In this document: positions 20,955-32,943 of the stretch, piece after piece
How the letters are laid out: each line of letters starts with the position of its first letter
Position numbering within the stretch: the first letter of the stretch is position 1
Source of the DNA: Tretioscincus oriximinensis
Taxonomy: Eukaryota; Chordata; Lepidosauria; Squamata; Gymnophthalmidae
Length of the DNA: 64,000 nucleotides
Direction of reading: 5' to 3'
Assembly (NCBI GenBank): GCA_022410635.1
Contig: JAJVDF010000299.1
Location: 80,513 to 144,512, forward strand
Program-made: the position numbers and the translations under genes
The notes under the pieces: generated by a model
Told to the model about the DNA's origin: nothing
The model's input: the letters and a program-made list of their open reading frames with translations, nothing else
Databases searched by the model: none

Positions 20955-23900
20955 GTAAGACCATTGCCTTAAACCTCAGTCAGTTGCAACCAGTTCAAGC
21001 ACTATAGTTCAAGCATAGGATGGACCAAAAAAATTGTAGTCTGGAATGTTCCATTTCAGAGTTGGAGCTTTCAGAAGTACATTTTGTACGTATGTGGGCT
21101 CCAAGTTTCACTCTCGTAGAAGTGAAATTTGTAGCTTATTCTAATGGGTTGATGCTGACAGAATCCTTCTCATCATTTTCCTATGAACTGGAACTACAAC
21201 TACCAAAATAATTGTGTAAGATTGGCACAAATTGGGTTCTTTCTCCCACCAAAAATGGATGTGCTGTTTATGTCCTGCTTTCCCACTAACACTGTGAATA
21301 AACAAGAGATGTTGTTTTTGTTCAGGAGTTCTTTTCTGCCGCTGGCAAAAGATGCTTCTCCTCACTTTCTACCCACTTCTCATTTATTATAGCCTAGCTA
21401 GCCTCATCTTCAGCTAAACTATTCATTATTTCATTCCTCTAAATTGTCTTTTAATTACTTGGCAGACGTGAAGCATCTAAATGTGCATTAGTTTCCCCCC
21501 GTCATCTGACACTTGCTCGTGCTATGATATTATTAGAAATAATTGCCAAACCCCATAGCTGAACACAACACTTTATTAAGACAAAAGGTCATAGGGTTTG
21601 CAGGCTTTGAAGGAGCTCTTAAGAGCATTCGGCAGTCTGCTNGGTAGCTCCCCTAGCAAGACTCTGAACCCTTATTAATTTTATACATTCTTGTAAGTTT
21701 CCATGTGAGCAGTTTTGGCATGGTGTGGAAAACAGAAGGAAAACGATTAAACGGAATACTGAGAACTGAAGGAATATCAAAATGTGCAATACATGTGTCT
21801 CAATGGGGAGGCCCAATTGACGGCTGAAAGGGTTAAATTTGTTGCAACACATGCTCTAATTTTCTTAAGAGCTTGGAGGATGTATNCAAGTTCCCATAGG
21901 AATGATTGCTGGTAAGATTGATGCACACNCAAAACCAGCAGGCATGGAGTAGTGATCATTTATCAAAGACCTTCCAACTAGATAGTCTTCAAGGAGAAGT
22001 GCAGGGGACAAGGGAAGCAGTAAAAACAATATTTTCCATAGGTTTTTTGTCTGCTTGTCCATCACTTCACCTTGGAAATANTTTTTATTCGGACTTTTTG
22101 TATAAAAGATTTATGTTTCATTACTTTATCCAAATATATTGACACTAAGGACTTTAAAAAAAAAGTTGAGATTTTGTTTTGAAACTGCATTCTTTACCCT
22201 GGTCTTTCGTTGAGGAAATAGTTCCTTCCCCATTTTCACAGAGTTGTTGTTTTATTGACGGTACTCTGTTTTATGGGTAACGATTCTTATTTTTTATTGT
22301 TGTGACCTGCCCTGAGCACTTCCCTGGAGGTCAAACTCACAGCCCAGCCCATCTTTCTCATGGCCTCCCAGACAAACCTTCTGCCATCACATTGAGAGCC
22401 AGTGACCTCACCCACCAGCCTGGGAACAGAGCATCCAACCCACTATGGCCACTTGCCTCCCTGTCTGCCACTCCATCTAAAGGGACTGAAGCTGGAATCA
22501 TGGTGACATCCAATTTTTAATCCACCTTCAATCCACTTTTAGGATAAGAATAGCCATCAGGGCGGAAATGAAAATCTTTCAAACCAAGCTGGACACATAT
22601 ACATTTTAAACCAGCATCACTACACTACTAGAGACCGTTGCATTTTCTGTAACAGACTTATCAGCTAGTTCTAATATATAGCCAAGAATAAACTTCAGTG
22701 CAAAAGGGGCCTTACAGTCTTATTTTCCCAATTCCTGTTTCAGGAAGTCAGCTCTTTTCCTGATAGCTTGCCTTACAGTCTGTGCCTGCTTTATTGGTTC
22801 TACTAATTGCCAAGTACAGATTCAAAATTGTTTGATGGAGTTTGTTCTTCACACTGAACATACAAATTGAAGCATCCAACAAGATCAGCTGTTGAACTGG
22901 AACTAGTGGAATAGTGAGNAATGAGTAGAATTATCCATTTGCAGCACTAATGGGTGTGGGAAAGTGACATCCTTCTGATGCAGCAGGCATTTCTTTTACA
23001 TATTCGATAAAACTGCAACTCCTGTCCTCCACCTGTGTGTTTTTGTGTATGTGTGATAATCTTAGAAATGGGCCTTGTGCCTCTTGGAAAGTAGTATTTC
23101 ATCAAGCATGTTGGGTAGTATCAGAACAAAGCCAACAAGTGCTACAATATGTGTCCCTCCATCCATGCCCATGTGTGTTTATGTGTGTTTTTTTCACTGT
23201 TGAATCCCAAATAGATTGCACTAGGACAGATGTAGTTCTGATTACTTCCCGATTAGAGGGGTCTTAATGCAAATCTGATCCAAATCGCCTGTGCTGACAA
23301 TATAAATAATTGAAATAATTAAACTACATTACTAGGTACGAGCAACAACAGTTTATCAGTTAACAGTCTTTTGTCCATCATTGCCCTCTTGTTTTTGTTC
23401 ATTGAAGGTAGAGTGGACTTTGCATGGACTTTTAGTCTGGTCTTGCCTTAGTTACTCCCAACCTTGCCTTAGTTACTCTATAGTGTACATTAAATAGTGT
23501 TTATTATTGATTATTGTATTTAATATTTCTTATTTATTGTACTGAGTGTGGGGTTTTCTGCCTTCTGTGATGGCTATCTGTTCCTTTTGATTTCTGTGAA
23601 ACATCTTAAGCAGTCAATTGAAAGGCCCAGAATTCTTATCCACAAGGCAAAAGTAAACAGCATTCTAAGAAACAATAGAGAAATTACAGTTTAGGCCATA
23701 GAGCTATCTTTAAAAAGATCTTTATTCTACAGCTAAAAGGTTGAGAAGGCCACATGGATTTAAAAAGGCTTAATTTGTACCCAACAAATCTGGAAATAAA
23801 TATTTTCCCCACATCATGCTAAGATGCACATTGACTTTTCTCTGATCATCATTTTATTCTAGTTCTTAACCTTTAGAGACCAAACTATACACCAAATCAA

Positions 23901-24424
23901 TTATGTGGTTGCAAACTGTATGTGAGGCTCAGGAAATCTAACACTGTTCATGAGGAGNCCACTGTCCTGGCATCACAATTTACAAGAAGTGGGCATTTAA
24001 TTCTTCCCACCTCAGATACTGACCAGAAGCCTGTTGCTGACTGTGCTGTGATCAGTTTTGAACAAGATAAACATGTCTATTCATGNGAGTCAGGAGAAAT
24101 AGACAATTATTTTTGGAAAAATAAATAAACAAAAGGCATTACAAGGCTATTATCATACCGTTAGAGTAACATCTAGGTTGACCTCAAGTGTATTTTCAGC
24201 CTTCCCTCTTAACATCTTGTTCTAATTAGTAGCTCTGAATTGCCATCAATGTTCTAGTAGACACAGTACAAGAATAGATGTAATCCTTGTTTAATAATAC
24301 GAACAAACATGAATGTAAAACAAATTTAAGGTACAGTTATCACACAATAACAACAACATACNACAGGAATTTTACAGTTTAAATGGAAGTGAAAAAAAAT
24401 TAATTTTCACCAAGTGCAGCAAGT
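20955..24424. other. Long AT-rich region, few recognised repeats
   Basis: No exon is recognisable. The bases at about 22500-22560 (TTTTAATCCACCTTCAATCC, CACTTTTAGGATAAGAATAG) match the unit duplicated at 49958-50770, so a diverged relative lies here. Short frames, including one at 22302-22520, show no domains. Confidence 0.35.
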
Positions 24425-24510
24425 AATGAATCCTGCATTGAGCAGGGGGTTGGACCCGATGACCCTGGAGGTCCCTTCCAACCCTTTGAATTTATGATTC
24501 TATGATAATG
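24425..24510 (+). mobile_element. CR1 LINE 3' terminus
   Basis: CCTGCATTGAGCAGGGGGTT, GGACCCGATGACCCTGGAGG and a terminal TATGATTCTATGATAA identify the last 85 bp or so of CR1 in sense orientation. Confidence 0.9.
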
Positions 24511-24529
24511 CATGTAGGCTTAGTGAAAA

Positions 24530-24602
24530 TTCATCTTTCACATCCACCAAAGTTGCAAAACTCCTGTTCCAGGTGGATTTATGATAATCTTATCTTAAAG
24601 CC
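24530..24602. mobile_element. hAT-like MITE fragment
   Basis: CATCCACCAAAGTTGCAAAA and CTCCTGTTCCAGGTGGATTT match the inner and terminal parts of the MITE family at 9616 and 41414. Confidence 0.45.
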
Positions 24603-24604
24603 TT

Positions 24605-25335
24605 TCTGCTTTGCCTTAACATGATCTGAATCTGTGGATCTGGGATCATCAGGGTTCACTCATTTCAGACAATGGCAAGGGAAGCTCAAGAACAATGCAA
24701 GCTGTCAGTAGTGCTGGACAGACCTCATACTGATCCCAAAGTTCTTAGGAACTTCAGGATTTCACACTGAAGGGCTTTGGAGGGTTAGGATAACCTCAGA
24801 GTGCCAGAGAACCCATTGTGGTTGCATGTTATGGTGCACCACCAAAAGAGACCCTTTTAATAGTCTGGAAACAGATGTGTCTGGTAGTATGACGTAGAGC
24901 TAGATATATTGAGGTCTACATATTATCCAGATCAAAGGTTTTATTAGCTACATGTTGTTCCTCCCTGACTGGATGGAACGTACTAGTGTGGTGGAGCCAC
25001 CAGCATTCTGCATTAACATGCAGAAATGAGGCTCTTAGAACTCCTGCTTTTAAGGAATAACCAGGAAGTGCAGAAATGCCCTAAAAAGCACCCAAGGAGT
25101 GCTAAACTCTACCAAACACCATCTCTGTATTTATGCTTTTTTAATTTAACTGAGGACATAATTAAATCCAAGAATCACAGATCTATAAGGACACAAAGTA
25201 TGCAACACCTTTTCATGGGCCCACTCTACCTTTTTCCTTCATATATGCTTCAAATCAGGGGTGGCCAATACATTAGTTTTGAAGTCATTTTGCACTGCAT
25301 CACTCCACACGTCTTCAAAAACTCATGCTACCTTA
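24605..25335. other. Unassigned sequence
   Basis: The 158-codon open frame that begins at 25026 overlaps the fold-back element below and shows no conserved domain; I do not regard it as a gene. Confidence 0.35.
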
Positions 25336-25339
25336 TGTT

Positions 25340-25432
25340 TAAGATGCAACGAGACCCCCTTGCTAGGCTTCAAATAAATAGCTTTTTTAGTCTAGTAAAA
25401 TCTAGCAAGGGGGTCATTGTAGAGACTAACAA
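25340..25432. mobile_element. Penelope-like fold-back fragment
   Basis: GAGACCCCCTTGCTAGG faces CTAGCAAGGGGGTC across about 45 bp that contain AAATAGCTTTTTTAGTCTAG, equivalent to the AAATAGCTGTGTTAGTCTGG terminus seen at 63905. It is again an inverted pair of one end of the family. Confidence 0.45.
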
Positions 25433-25782
25433 AAAACAGGATAGGTGGCATGACCTTATTTTAATTCTATCAATAACCATTATATTTTGCTTTCCATGGT
25501 AGTCAATTTCAGAGTTCCAGGCCATCAACAAAGGACTTAACAGAGACAATGGTTTCCTGGCCAACTATACATTTTTATGACACCTGTTAAGTATTTGATT
25601 GTTTCTCTACTAGCCATTGCCCCTTGTTGCCCCAGGGACTTTTTCACACAAGGAGATTAGTTCCTGCTATTTACCTGTTTTTCTAACCTGCAATTCAACA
25701 CCTCCCTACAGTTGCATATGCTTTGTCTTCTCCCATACACATTTTCCTATAAATACTTGACCCTGACATTAGTCCCTCAGCA

Positions 25783-25878
25783 TCTGAAGAAGTAGACCTG
25801 TCTACGAAAACTTATGCCAACCACTTTTCTCAAGTTAGTCTCAAAGTGCTGCTAGCTCCTTTGCTGGACATTATATTT
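25783..25878 (+). mobile_element. Penelope-like terminal segment, sense copy
   Basis: It runs from GCATCTGAAGAAGTAGACC through GTCTACGAAAACTTATGCC, CTCAAGTTAGTCTCAAAGTG and CTGCTAGCTCCTTTGCTGGA. It contains the hammerhead-like order CTGAAGA, six-base hairpin, GAAA described in the findings. Confidence 0.6.
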
Positions 25879-25879
25879 T

Positions 25880-26479
25880 GATCTCTCATGTTTCTTCCCT
25901 TTAGCTGCTATATACTTTGCTACATCACAATGGAGAAAAGCCAACCTTAGTTATATGGTTTCAGTAATACATGCAAATGAAGCTTTTCCTTCCCAAACAC
26001 ACCACGTTCTTATGTTTGAACTTTTATTAAGAAATCGTTTAAGATAATTTCACAAGAGTTTTGTGCTACAAAACACCACCAGATTCTCATAATGGGCTAA
26101 TGAGAGAAGAATTTCAACAATATCATTTATCAATGCTGCTGTGCACTTTGTCAGGCACNCTTAAATGCCATATAAAGAGTGAAATATAGGAATGGCTATG
26201 TACCATTGACCTTTTCAGCATTCTTAGTTTTCATTGGTTCTCTGTTCACAAAGTTCCAGCAGGTTTAGTGCCATTGTTACACAAAGAGGAGGAGTGGAAA
26301 TGCCAGCCAGTGAAAACGCAGAATATTGAAAAGGTCAGTGTAGTATAGCATACTGTTGTAATTCATATAGCTATTAGAAGTATAATATTTCATCCCACGG
26401 CAAAGAATTGTAATGAGAATTGAAAATGGCATCACATTAATTCATCTTTATGACAAACACAGCAATCAAAATGGAAGCA
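25880..26479. other. Unassigned sequence
   Basis: No repeat family or gene recognised in this interval. Confidence 0.35.
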
Positions 26480-26541
26480 TGCAGACCTTCGGGTATAGGG
26501 TGGGGTATAAGTATAAATAAATAAATAAAATAAATAAATCG
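26480..26541 (+). mobile_element. L2-like LINE or SINE 3' tail
   Basis: GCAGACCTTCGGGTATAGGG and TGGGGTATAAGTATAAATAA lead into an AAATA tail. It is too short to decide between LINE and CORE-SINE origin. Confidence 0.7.
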
Positions 26542-26544
26542 TGN

Positions 26545-26931
26545 ATTTTTACAAAATTTTAGGAATGTAATTGTGAGCGTTTCCTATAATGTGTGCAAAC
26601 TGAAAAGAATAGATTTTTAAATCAACTGACCAAAACCATAGTACAGGATACCAAATTTACTAGCAAAGAATGAGGGCACTGTATTACACTAGCCATCTTT
26701 TTCTTTTTGTCTTTCTTATGGTTCATCTTTAAGTCCCTCCTTAAACAGGCATAGATGACATGAATGTAAAGATTTCCACATTTGGGTCTCCAGAGAGTTA
26801 GGTCTTTTATAAACCTATCTAGCAATTTGGTTTAAGAAGCTCAGTAATACACATCATCAGCATTAGATTAGTGATAATCTGTATCAGGTTTCCGTCATCC
26901 AGAGTAGTGGTAGATCTCATAAATCAGTACT
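26545..26931. other. Unassigned sequence
   Basis: No features recognised. Confidence 0.3.
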
Positions 26932-27192
26932 ATATTTATTTATTTATTTATTTGTACTTGTATCCCGCCCTATCCCTGAAGGTCTCAGGGTGGCCAACCA
27001 TAGGGTTGCGCACATAGCTTGTTGTTGCTTTCTTCACAACAGACACCCTGTGGAGTAGGTGGGGCTGAGAGAGTTCAAAGAACTGTGACNGGCCCAAGGT
27101 CACCCAGCTGGCTTTCGTGGAGGAGTGAGGAATCGAACTGGGAGACTACCAGATAAGAGTCCCACACTCTAACCACTACACCAAACTGGCTC
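26932..27192 (-). mobile_element. CORE-SINE (MIR-like), full length
   Basis: Read on the minus strand it begins GAGCCAGTTTGGTGTAGTGG, has B box AGTTCGATTCC, the CORE segment with GGGTGACCTTGGGCC, and ends with the L2-like module and TAAATA tail. It is the cleanest of the three copies, with one N inside the CORE. Confidence 0.92.
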
Positions 27193-27445
27193 TATATCTG
27201 TTCCATTTCTCAGTGCATAGGCGTGATTACAAGGGGGTATGCCAAATTTACATAGTAGCACACATTGTCCCAGATCAAATGTCTCTCAACCTGCTCAATG
27301 CAGATATGTACTACTAAAGTTAATTTAGATGAAGCGAACCATGATTTACTAATACAGATTTAGCACACTAAATGCATAAAGGGGCTTAAACTAAATTCCC
27401 ATTGGCCCTGGGCAGCGTATACATGTTATGTCCTCTTATGTCTCA

Positions 27446-27565
27446 TTAAGATTAAGATAGGATCAGGCAAATTCATGGAGGTTTTAGCTATTAAAACATT
27501 GGTGTAGTCTCCAGATTGGAGTGACAGACAGGTTTCCCTTTAATGCCTTTTGCTGGGAATCAAAA
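27446..27565 (+). mobile_element. CR1/L3-like LINE fragment, old
   Basis: ATAGGATCAGGCAAATTCAT, then TAGTCTCCAGATTGGAGTGA and CAGACAGGTTTCCCTTTAAT follow the order of the 19140-19260 segment (last codons and early 3' UTR) with heavy divergence. Confidence 0.5.
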
Positions 27566-27569
27566 ACTT

Positions 27570-28160
27570 CAGGACTTGGACAGCTCCAATCAGCTTTGAG
27601 CTCTGCTGAGGAAAGTGGTGACATCCACAATTGAATACGGAGGCTGTGGTGAAATGAACCAGATGTAAAGTGTTATCAACCCAAATGTAAAACGTAACAA
27701 GGGTTTGGCATTTGCATGCTTCCATATGTTGTTCCACTTTTAAGATGGTTCTAGCTACTGAATGCAGTTGTGTGTGGCTGCAGCTCATCAACGTTAAGAC
27801 TGAATTGATTCCAGATACCTCAACAGTGATTCATCAATCAAAGGAACAAGCATGATCTCCCCAAAAATAGGACCATGAGGCTTCATGTTTAATAGATGTA
27901 TGAAAGAAGAAACTTCAGTAGATAACCCAAGCATTATAAACTGCACCTGCTGCATTGTAAAAGGTAAGTCACATCTATTTTCTTCCTAGCTTGTATTTAT
28001 TTCCCATCCTGTACACTAGGTAAGAGTAAAATTCATAGCAATTAAAAAATATACTTAATTCAGATACATTGTTTTTTCTCTGCTTATACACACAATCACA
28101 GGTTGATTACAATAAACCAAATGTAAAATGGACGCACTAAATATTTTTTACCAGTTGGTA
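27570..28160. other. Unassigned sequence
   Basis: No repeat family or gene recognised. Confidence 0.3.
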
Positions 28161-28162
28161 AA

Positions 28163-28244
28163 TATACTGCTCAAAACAATTAAGGGAACACTTTAACATA
28201 CACTGTTACGTTAAAGTGTTCCCTTAATTGTTTTGAGCAGTATA
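28163..28244 (+). mobile_element. 82-bp palindromic MITE, copy 1
   Basis: Terminal arms of about 35 bp are perfect inverted repeats starting TATACTGCTCAAAACAATTA, with a short asymmetric centre. The outer TA dinucleotides fit TA target duplication, as in the Tc1/mariner superfamily. A second 82-bp copy at 38238 has the opposite orientation. Confidence 0.85.
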
Positions 28245-29646
28245 GATATAATGAAACAAAAGAAGTTAAAAACTTCACATGTGAAGCACATGGGAAAGAC
28301 CTAGGTGAAGAAATATATCTTCACCAATAATGTAAAAATACACACCAATAACATAAAAGCAAAACCTTGTAATACAATACTGTATTCCACAGGAGATGAT
28401 TGTATTTAAATTACTTATTAAACAGCTTTCTTAAAAAAAAACCTTGAACTCTTGAAAGAAGTCCTTGAACTCATTCAAATGCCATTAAATTTGTCATAGA
28501 AATTGCCAGTACCAGTGAGATGCTGTCAACGTAAGCACCTCTGACCAACTTTTTTCCATAAATTGTATCTAGCTGGACCAATAACATACCAACTCAACAA
28601 ATACCATTCTTCTGACTAAATAGCAGGAAAATCATTCTTTTTTACCTTCATCTAAATGAGTCTTGGAAATCATTCTTCAATATTTCCAGAATTTATTGCA
28701 ATTGTTTCTGCATTTAATGTAATAAAGAGGTAAAATTATAAATGCTTACAATTCAATACTAATATTTCACTAATGCCAGTGGAATCCAAGAAATTTCCAT
28801 TAAATCTAGAATGTCTGACCCATTACTGCATCCAGACACCACTTACTTATTCCATTATACTTGGATATTCCAAAATGAAGCATTGAAGAATGAAAGATTT
28901 TCAGGNTGGTGCTGTCACTGTCTCTTTTGGTAGTAAATCCCATAGACCAATGACCCTATGAATGGGAAAAAAATTCCTAACTCTTTCTATCCACCTTTTC
29001 CATTTTTTAGAGTTCAGCCCAATCATCTTTTATATAGCACAGCTAGAATCAGGCATTTGGGAGACCACAATTGTGATTTGCCCCAAGGAATACTTAGAAA
29101 CCTGTTGGACCTTGCACAATATGCTAAATATATGTTTAGTAGAAATTAAGCAATGTAGCCCACAAAATGAAGATATATCGGATGCAACTTGGGAGAGGAT
29201 TGGCTTACTGTTAGGACAAGGTAATTTAGCAACAAAGCAGTTTTACAAAGCTATGGTTTTAAAATTCTGTGGATTTTAAAACAGCCTCATTTGCAGCAGG
29301 TTGCCATTTCAAAACACCTCGTTCCTACTGGGGTGTCACACTAATTGATTCTTAATTGAGACATGTGCTTCCAATTTTCTAAATCCAACTATGAATCTGA
29401 AAAAGATGGGCAGATTTTAGACTGTGAGTCATTTGTTTCAATAGGGCTGACAATTTTATTTAGAACCCTTGCCTATACAAGCCTTTTGTAGGAGGTTTTC
29501 ATCACATTACTTAATGAATATTAATTATCCATTAACAAGCTTTAAGAACTTTAAAAATCAGAACAACTAAGCATAGTGCAGAAGGGAGAGTTTATATTCT
29601 CTTTTCCAAGAGCAAGATTTTCAAAGGTGAGATTTGGCAAAGTATT
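28245..29646. other. Unassigned AT-rich sequence
   Basis: A frame at 28962-29279 (105 codons, ending in a Gly-Gln-Gly-Asn-Leu-Ala-rich stretch) is open but I cannot place it in a protein family. It may be a decayed LINE piece or chance. No other features. Confidence 0.3.
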
Positions 29647-29649
29647 TAA

Positions 29650-29854
29650 GGCCTGATTTGCATTTACCTGATTAAATCCACTTTAGTAGATTAGGGTTAG
29701 CTTGACCTGACTTTGGTCCTGTATGCACAGGCTCAGTAATCAATGGTTTAGGCCTCTACAACATATTACTGAGCCTATGCAAATAGGACCTAAGACTGGT
29801 TAAGCTAATCCACTTCTACTAAAGTAAATTTATCCAGTAAATGCAATTCAGGCG
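29650..29854. mobile_element. Palindromic MITE, 205 bp (GGCTCAGTAAT family)
   Basis: Two arms of about 95 bp are inverted copies: GGCCTGATTTGCATTTACC and CTTTAGTAGATTAGGG on the left face CTACTAAAGTAAATTT and AGTAAATGCAATTCAGG on the right, with GCACAGGCTCAGTAAT opposite ATTACTGAGCCTATGC. TAA lies immediately outside both ends (29647-29649 and 29855-29857), which would suit a 3-bp Harbinger-type duplication. Confidence 0.7.
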
Positions 29855-29936
29855 TAACACTGCATATGAGCATATCATAAAGCTTTCTAAAAGTGCAAAT
29901 GATATTGCCACTGAAAAATAAAAAGTTGGTACTTTT

Positions 29937-30196
29937 NGGGTTTCGAAGCCCTGTGTCGGACGTGGGGGGAGGGGGGAGCACCTTCCACTAGCCTGTAGCT
30001 CTAGCCAACCCAGCTATTCGATAGCAAGAATTGCAAGAAATTGCAACTGACTGCAAGTAGATATATGGGAACCATCAGAGTCTGGTGGGGAAGATAGAAT
30101 GTGGGCCTTCGGGCAAAATACCCTTATAAGCCGCTTTGAGTCCCTTTGAAAGGTGAGGAAAGCGGGGTATAAGAACTTCTTCTTCTACTACTAATA
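29937..30196 (+). mobile_element. tRNA-derived SINE (TTC tail), 5' truncated
   Basis: The copy starts at the B-box region GGGTTTCGAAGCCCTGTG and continues through CACCTTCCACTAGCCTGTAG, AAGAAATTGCAACTGACTGC, TTGAGTCCCTTTGAAAGG and GCGGGGTATAAGAACTTCTT. Full-length relatives are at 36858 and 59102. Confidence 0.85.
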
Positions 30197-30261
30197 AGTG
30201 GTAGGGAGACTGAATGCATGCATAAAAGGCTTTTCCGTGGAGCCATAAGACTTCCACTTGT

Positions 30262-30369
30262 AGGCCCCGTTTGCACAGGCTCAGTAATGTGTTTTAGAAA
30301 TCTGTTACAAATAGCAGATGTAAATAGAGCCCTGAAATGTGTTACTGAGGCCCATGCAAACAGGTCTTA
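30262..30369. mobile_element. Palindromic MITE, short member of GGCTCAGTAAT family
   Basis: GCCCCGTTTGCACAGGCTCA on the left faces TGAGGCCCATGCAAACAGGT on the right. TAG lies at both ends. It resembles the inner arms of the 205-bp element at 29650 with a different centre. Confidence 0.6.
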
Positions 30370-30572
30370 GTTTGATAGAAATTTCTCCTTGCTCAAGCTC
30401 TAACATTTGCTTCGTGAATTTTCTATCTCCTCATTTTATCTCCTCTTCATTTGCATCTCCAGGTTAGAGGGAGGAGGACAACCTACCTCATCTTCAATCT
30501 TCTAATGTGTTTTTTTCTGGAATTAGAAAATTCTAGAAGATGGGCTTCATTAGCGATAGGATGAACCTACTT

Positions 30573-30734
30573 AGTGTTACCAGAAAAAAACAAGACAGCA
30601 GTGATGCATCTTAATGGGAACATCACAGAGGCAGATTCAACAAGTGCAGTTTATAATGCCTGTAGCATCTGCTGAAATTTTCTTCTCGGCAGACCCATGA
30701 TGTCACACTACTCTTCTGGTTTTTCTGGTACCCT
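30573..30734. mobile_element. hAT-like MITE (TAGGGTTGCCAG type)
   Basis: TAGTGTTACCAGAAAAAAAC at the left and TTTTTCTGGTACCCTGA at the right form inverted ends, with inner GTGATGCATCTT facing ATGATGTCACACTAC. The core CAGTTTATAATGCCTGTAGC is shared with 41617-41747. Confidence 0.65.
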
Positions 30735-30789
30735 GAGCATAGACATATGACTATACAGCCTTTTTTCTCATCATTCCTATTACTCATCT

Positions 30790-31028
30790 CCTCTCACGTA
30801 TGACTGTATGACTATAACTTGTTGCTTATATTTAAAGTTTTTTATTAATATTGATTGTTCCCCATTGCTTATTTGACCCCTATGACGATCATTATGTGTT
30901 GTACCTTACGACTCTTGACAAATGTATATTTTCCTTATGTATACTGAGAGCATATGCACCAAAGACAAATTCCTTGTGTGTCCAATCACACTTGGCCAAT
31001 AAAGAATTCAATTCAATTCAATTAAAAC
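30790..31028 (+). mobile_element. CR1/L2-clade LINE 3' end with ATTCA tail
   Basis: The sequence CTGAGAGCATATGCACCAAA, GACAAATTCCTTGTGTGTCC, CACTTGGCCAATAAAGAATT ends in AATTC repeats at 31006-31023. I recognise this 3' end from snake and lizard LINEs that seed pentanucleotide microsatellites; the clade name is from memory and unverified. Confidence 0.65.
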
Positions 31029-31029
31029 C

Positions 31030-32839
31030 ACCTCTTAACTTCCTTTGACATTTTTGTGTTTTTTAAAAACTTTCTCTGAATGCTGCCACTNATACAGCTA
31101 GTAGGTTTGGTTTTGGTGCCATTATTTGTTTCATACATTGCTTCCTTAGACATTTGTTTACTTCCTTTGAAGGGCTTTGTGCCTGGATCTCCTTAGGGTC
31201 TTGCACTTCTGATGAAACATTTACCTCAGTCTGCGGGAAATCTCAGAAGTTTCCCTTTTTTTCATTTAACATGCTTTTATCCTGGATATTTCTGCAGCCT
31301 TTTCATACATTCTAGTTCAGCTACCATTATCAAGTTGGGCCTTTATAAAGATTGCAGAGCAATTTTCGTCTGCAGCATACTACGTTGGGTCAGACTGACA
31401 CTTGGAAAGTTGAAAATTGTGGGCTACAAATACTGTTGGGTTTTCTAGTTAAAACCAGTCTGTACATGTTTACTGCAAAATAGTAAGGTATGGCCTTCAT
31501 GAGTCTACCAAGCAGCACATTTCCCATGGGATCAATGAAATGTTGATATTATAGCTTATCATTATATTTCTGAATTATGTGTGCATGATCATTTTCTCAC
31601 ATGCTTATTCTGTTTTCCTGTAATGAAGACACTTGGAATGTGAAGTGTATTCAAGAAATGGTCACTTAACCTATATACAGAAGTGGCCAGTATATTATTT
31701 GCTATTTTTATTTTATGGACTTTGTAAATAAAGCTAAAACTTTTCCTGATGGAATGATTCAAAATGAGTTTCTTTAGCAGGGAAGAAGCTGCAGCCTATT
31801 ACAGTCAGCCTATCCAGCTGCACAAACTGAGTCAGAATATATATCTCAACAAATACTACATCAATACAAAAGTCAAACAATCACATTGGGCAAAGTCACA
31901 CATGAATAATTAGTTCTCACTGAATCTGACTTACCTGAAAATCAGATTAACAATGGACTGTTTATACTTCTTTCAGTGNTATTTCTGCTGCTGCTTCTTT
32001 AAAGCATATTAACAGCTCTGGAATAGGAAACAAAATGGATGCGGATGTAGAGTTGAATAAGGCTTGGATGCGATGGGGGGAAATCAGTGGGGGAACAGGA
32101 AACCAATGAGAACGATTGATTTTGTTTCCAAAGCTCCATCCCTTATCTCCTCTTCATGGCTCCCCCAAGTTCCTGTTTCATATGCCAACATCCTGCCCTT
32201 CTGTGATGCCCCCATTCTCACAACTACCATCCCACAATTTTTACTGTCCCCCAGGGCCCCCTCAGGTGTCACACTGAATCATGTCTGATTCTGGCCATTG
32301 TTACACTATGCCTTTGCTTTCTACCTCATTTGATTACTTTGGGTGTGCACTAGCAAGTTAAATGTCTTAGANATAAGCCAGATATTGTTCACCCATCCTT
32401 GGTGAGGCAGCAGGCATCTTCTGTAAGTTCTAGGACATGCTCACTAACAAGGAGGAGGATTCAATAAAGGTCAAGTCATCCCCTCACATGACACATTACA
32501 ATAGCATTGACTCACTTGTTGTATTCAGAGAATGGTCTAGGAACTGTTCTCATCCACTGAATAGAGCAAATGTTTCCTTCCTTTTTCACTTCTTTGGACT
32601 GAAGAATTCTGCTCGTAGATGAAGAGCAGGAAGTGCAAAGGGTGACCAAATTATTTATCCCACCCATAGAAAAAGCCTTCAAAAAGTTTTAAGCCAAAAT
32701 TGGCCACCCTGCAATCAAGCTTTTACTAGCCTGACTGCTCCCCCATCAGTGATCCAGTTACAGGATCAATAGGACACAGAAAGGATAGAATGCAACATTC
32801 AGATACTTTTTGCAGAAATGTTTTCAGAGCTCAGGAATG
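31030..32839. other. Unassigned AT-rich sequence
   Basis: About 1.8 kb without a recognisable gene. The bases around 31640-31745 end in TTTGTAAATAAAGC, which could be a LINE 3' UTR. At 32060-32285 a more GC-rich patch with an open frame on each strand shows no known domain. Confidence 0.35.
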
Positions 32840-32846
32840 ACTATAG

Positions 32847-32943
32847 TAGGCTGACTAGATGATCCTTTTTGTGGGGGCTGAAAACCTGGTTTTGGGTGGT
32901 TTTTAACCCCCACCACCCCAAAAGGGGTCACCTGGTCAACCTA
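32847..32943. mobile_element. 97-bp hAT-like MITE with target-site duplication
   Basis: The ends TAGGCTGAC and GTCAACCTA are inverted repeats, and the arms continue through GGGGGCTGAAAACC facing GGTTTTTAACCCCC. ACTATAG lies directly outside on both sides (32840-32846 and 32944-32950). Seven or eight bases of duplication with TAGG...termini point to a hAT-like element, possibly related to the 9616 family. Confidence 0.75.

Noticed and set aside
25026..25502. 158-codon open frame as a possible gene
   Set aside because: It overlaps a fold-back repeat, has no recognisable domain and no promoter or splice context.
28962..29279. 105-codon frame ending in a Gly/Gln/Asn/Leu-rich stretch
   Set aside because: It could be an old retroelement piece, but I could not match it to any motif I can name, so no product is claimed.
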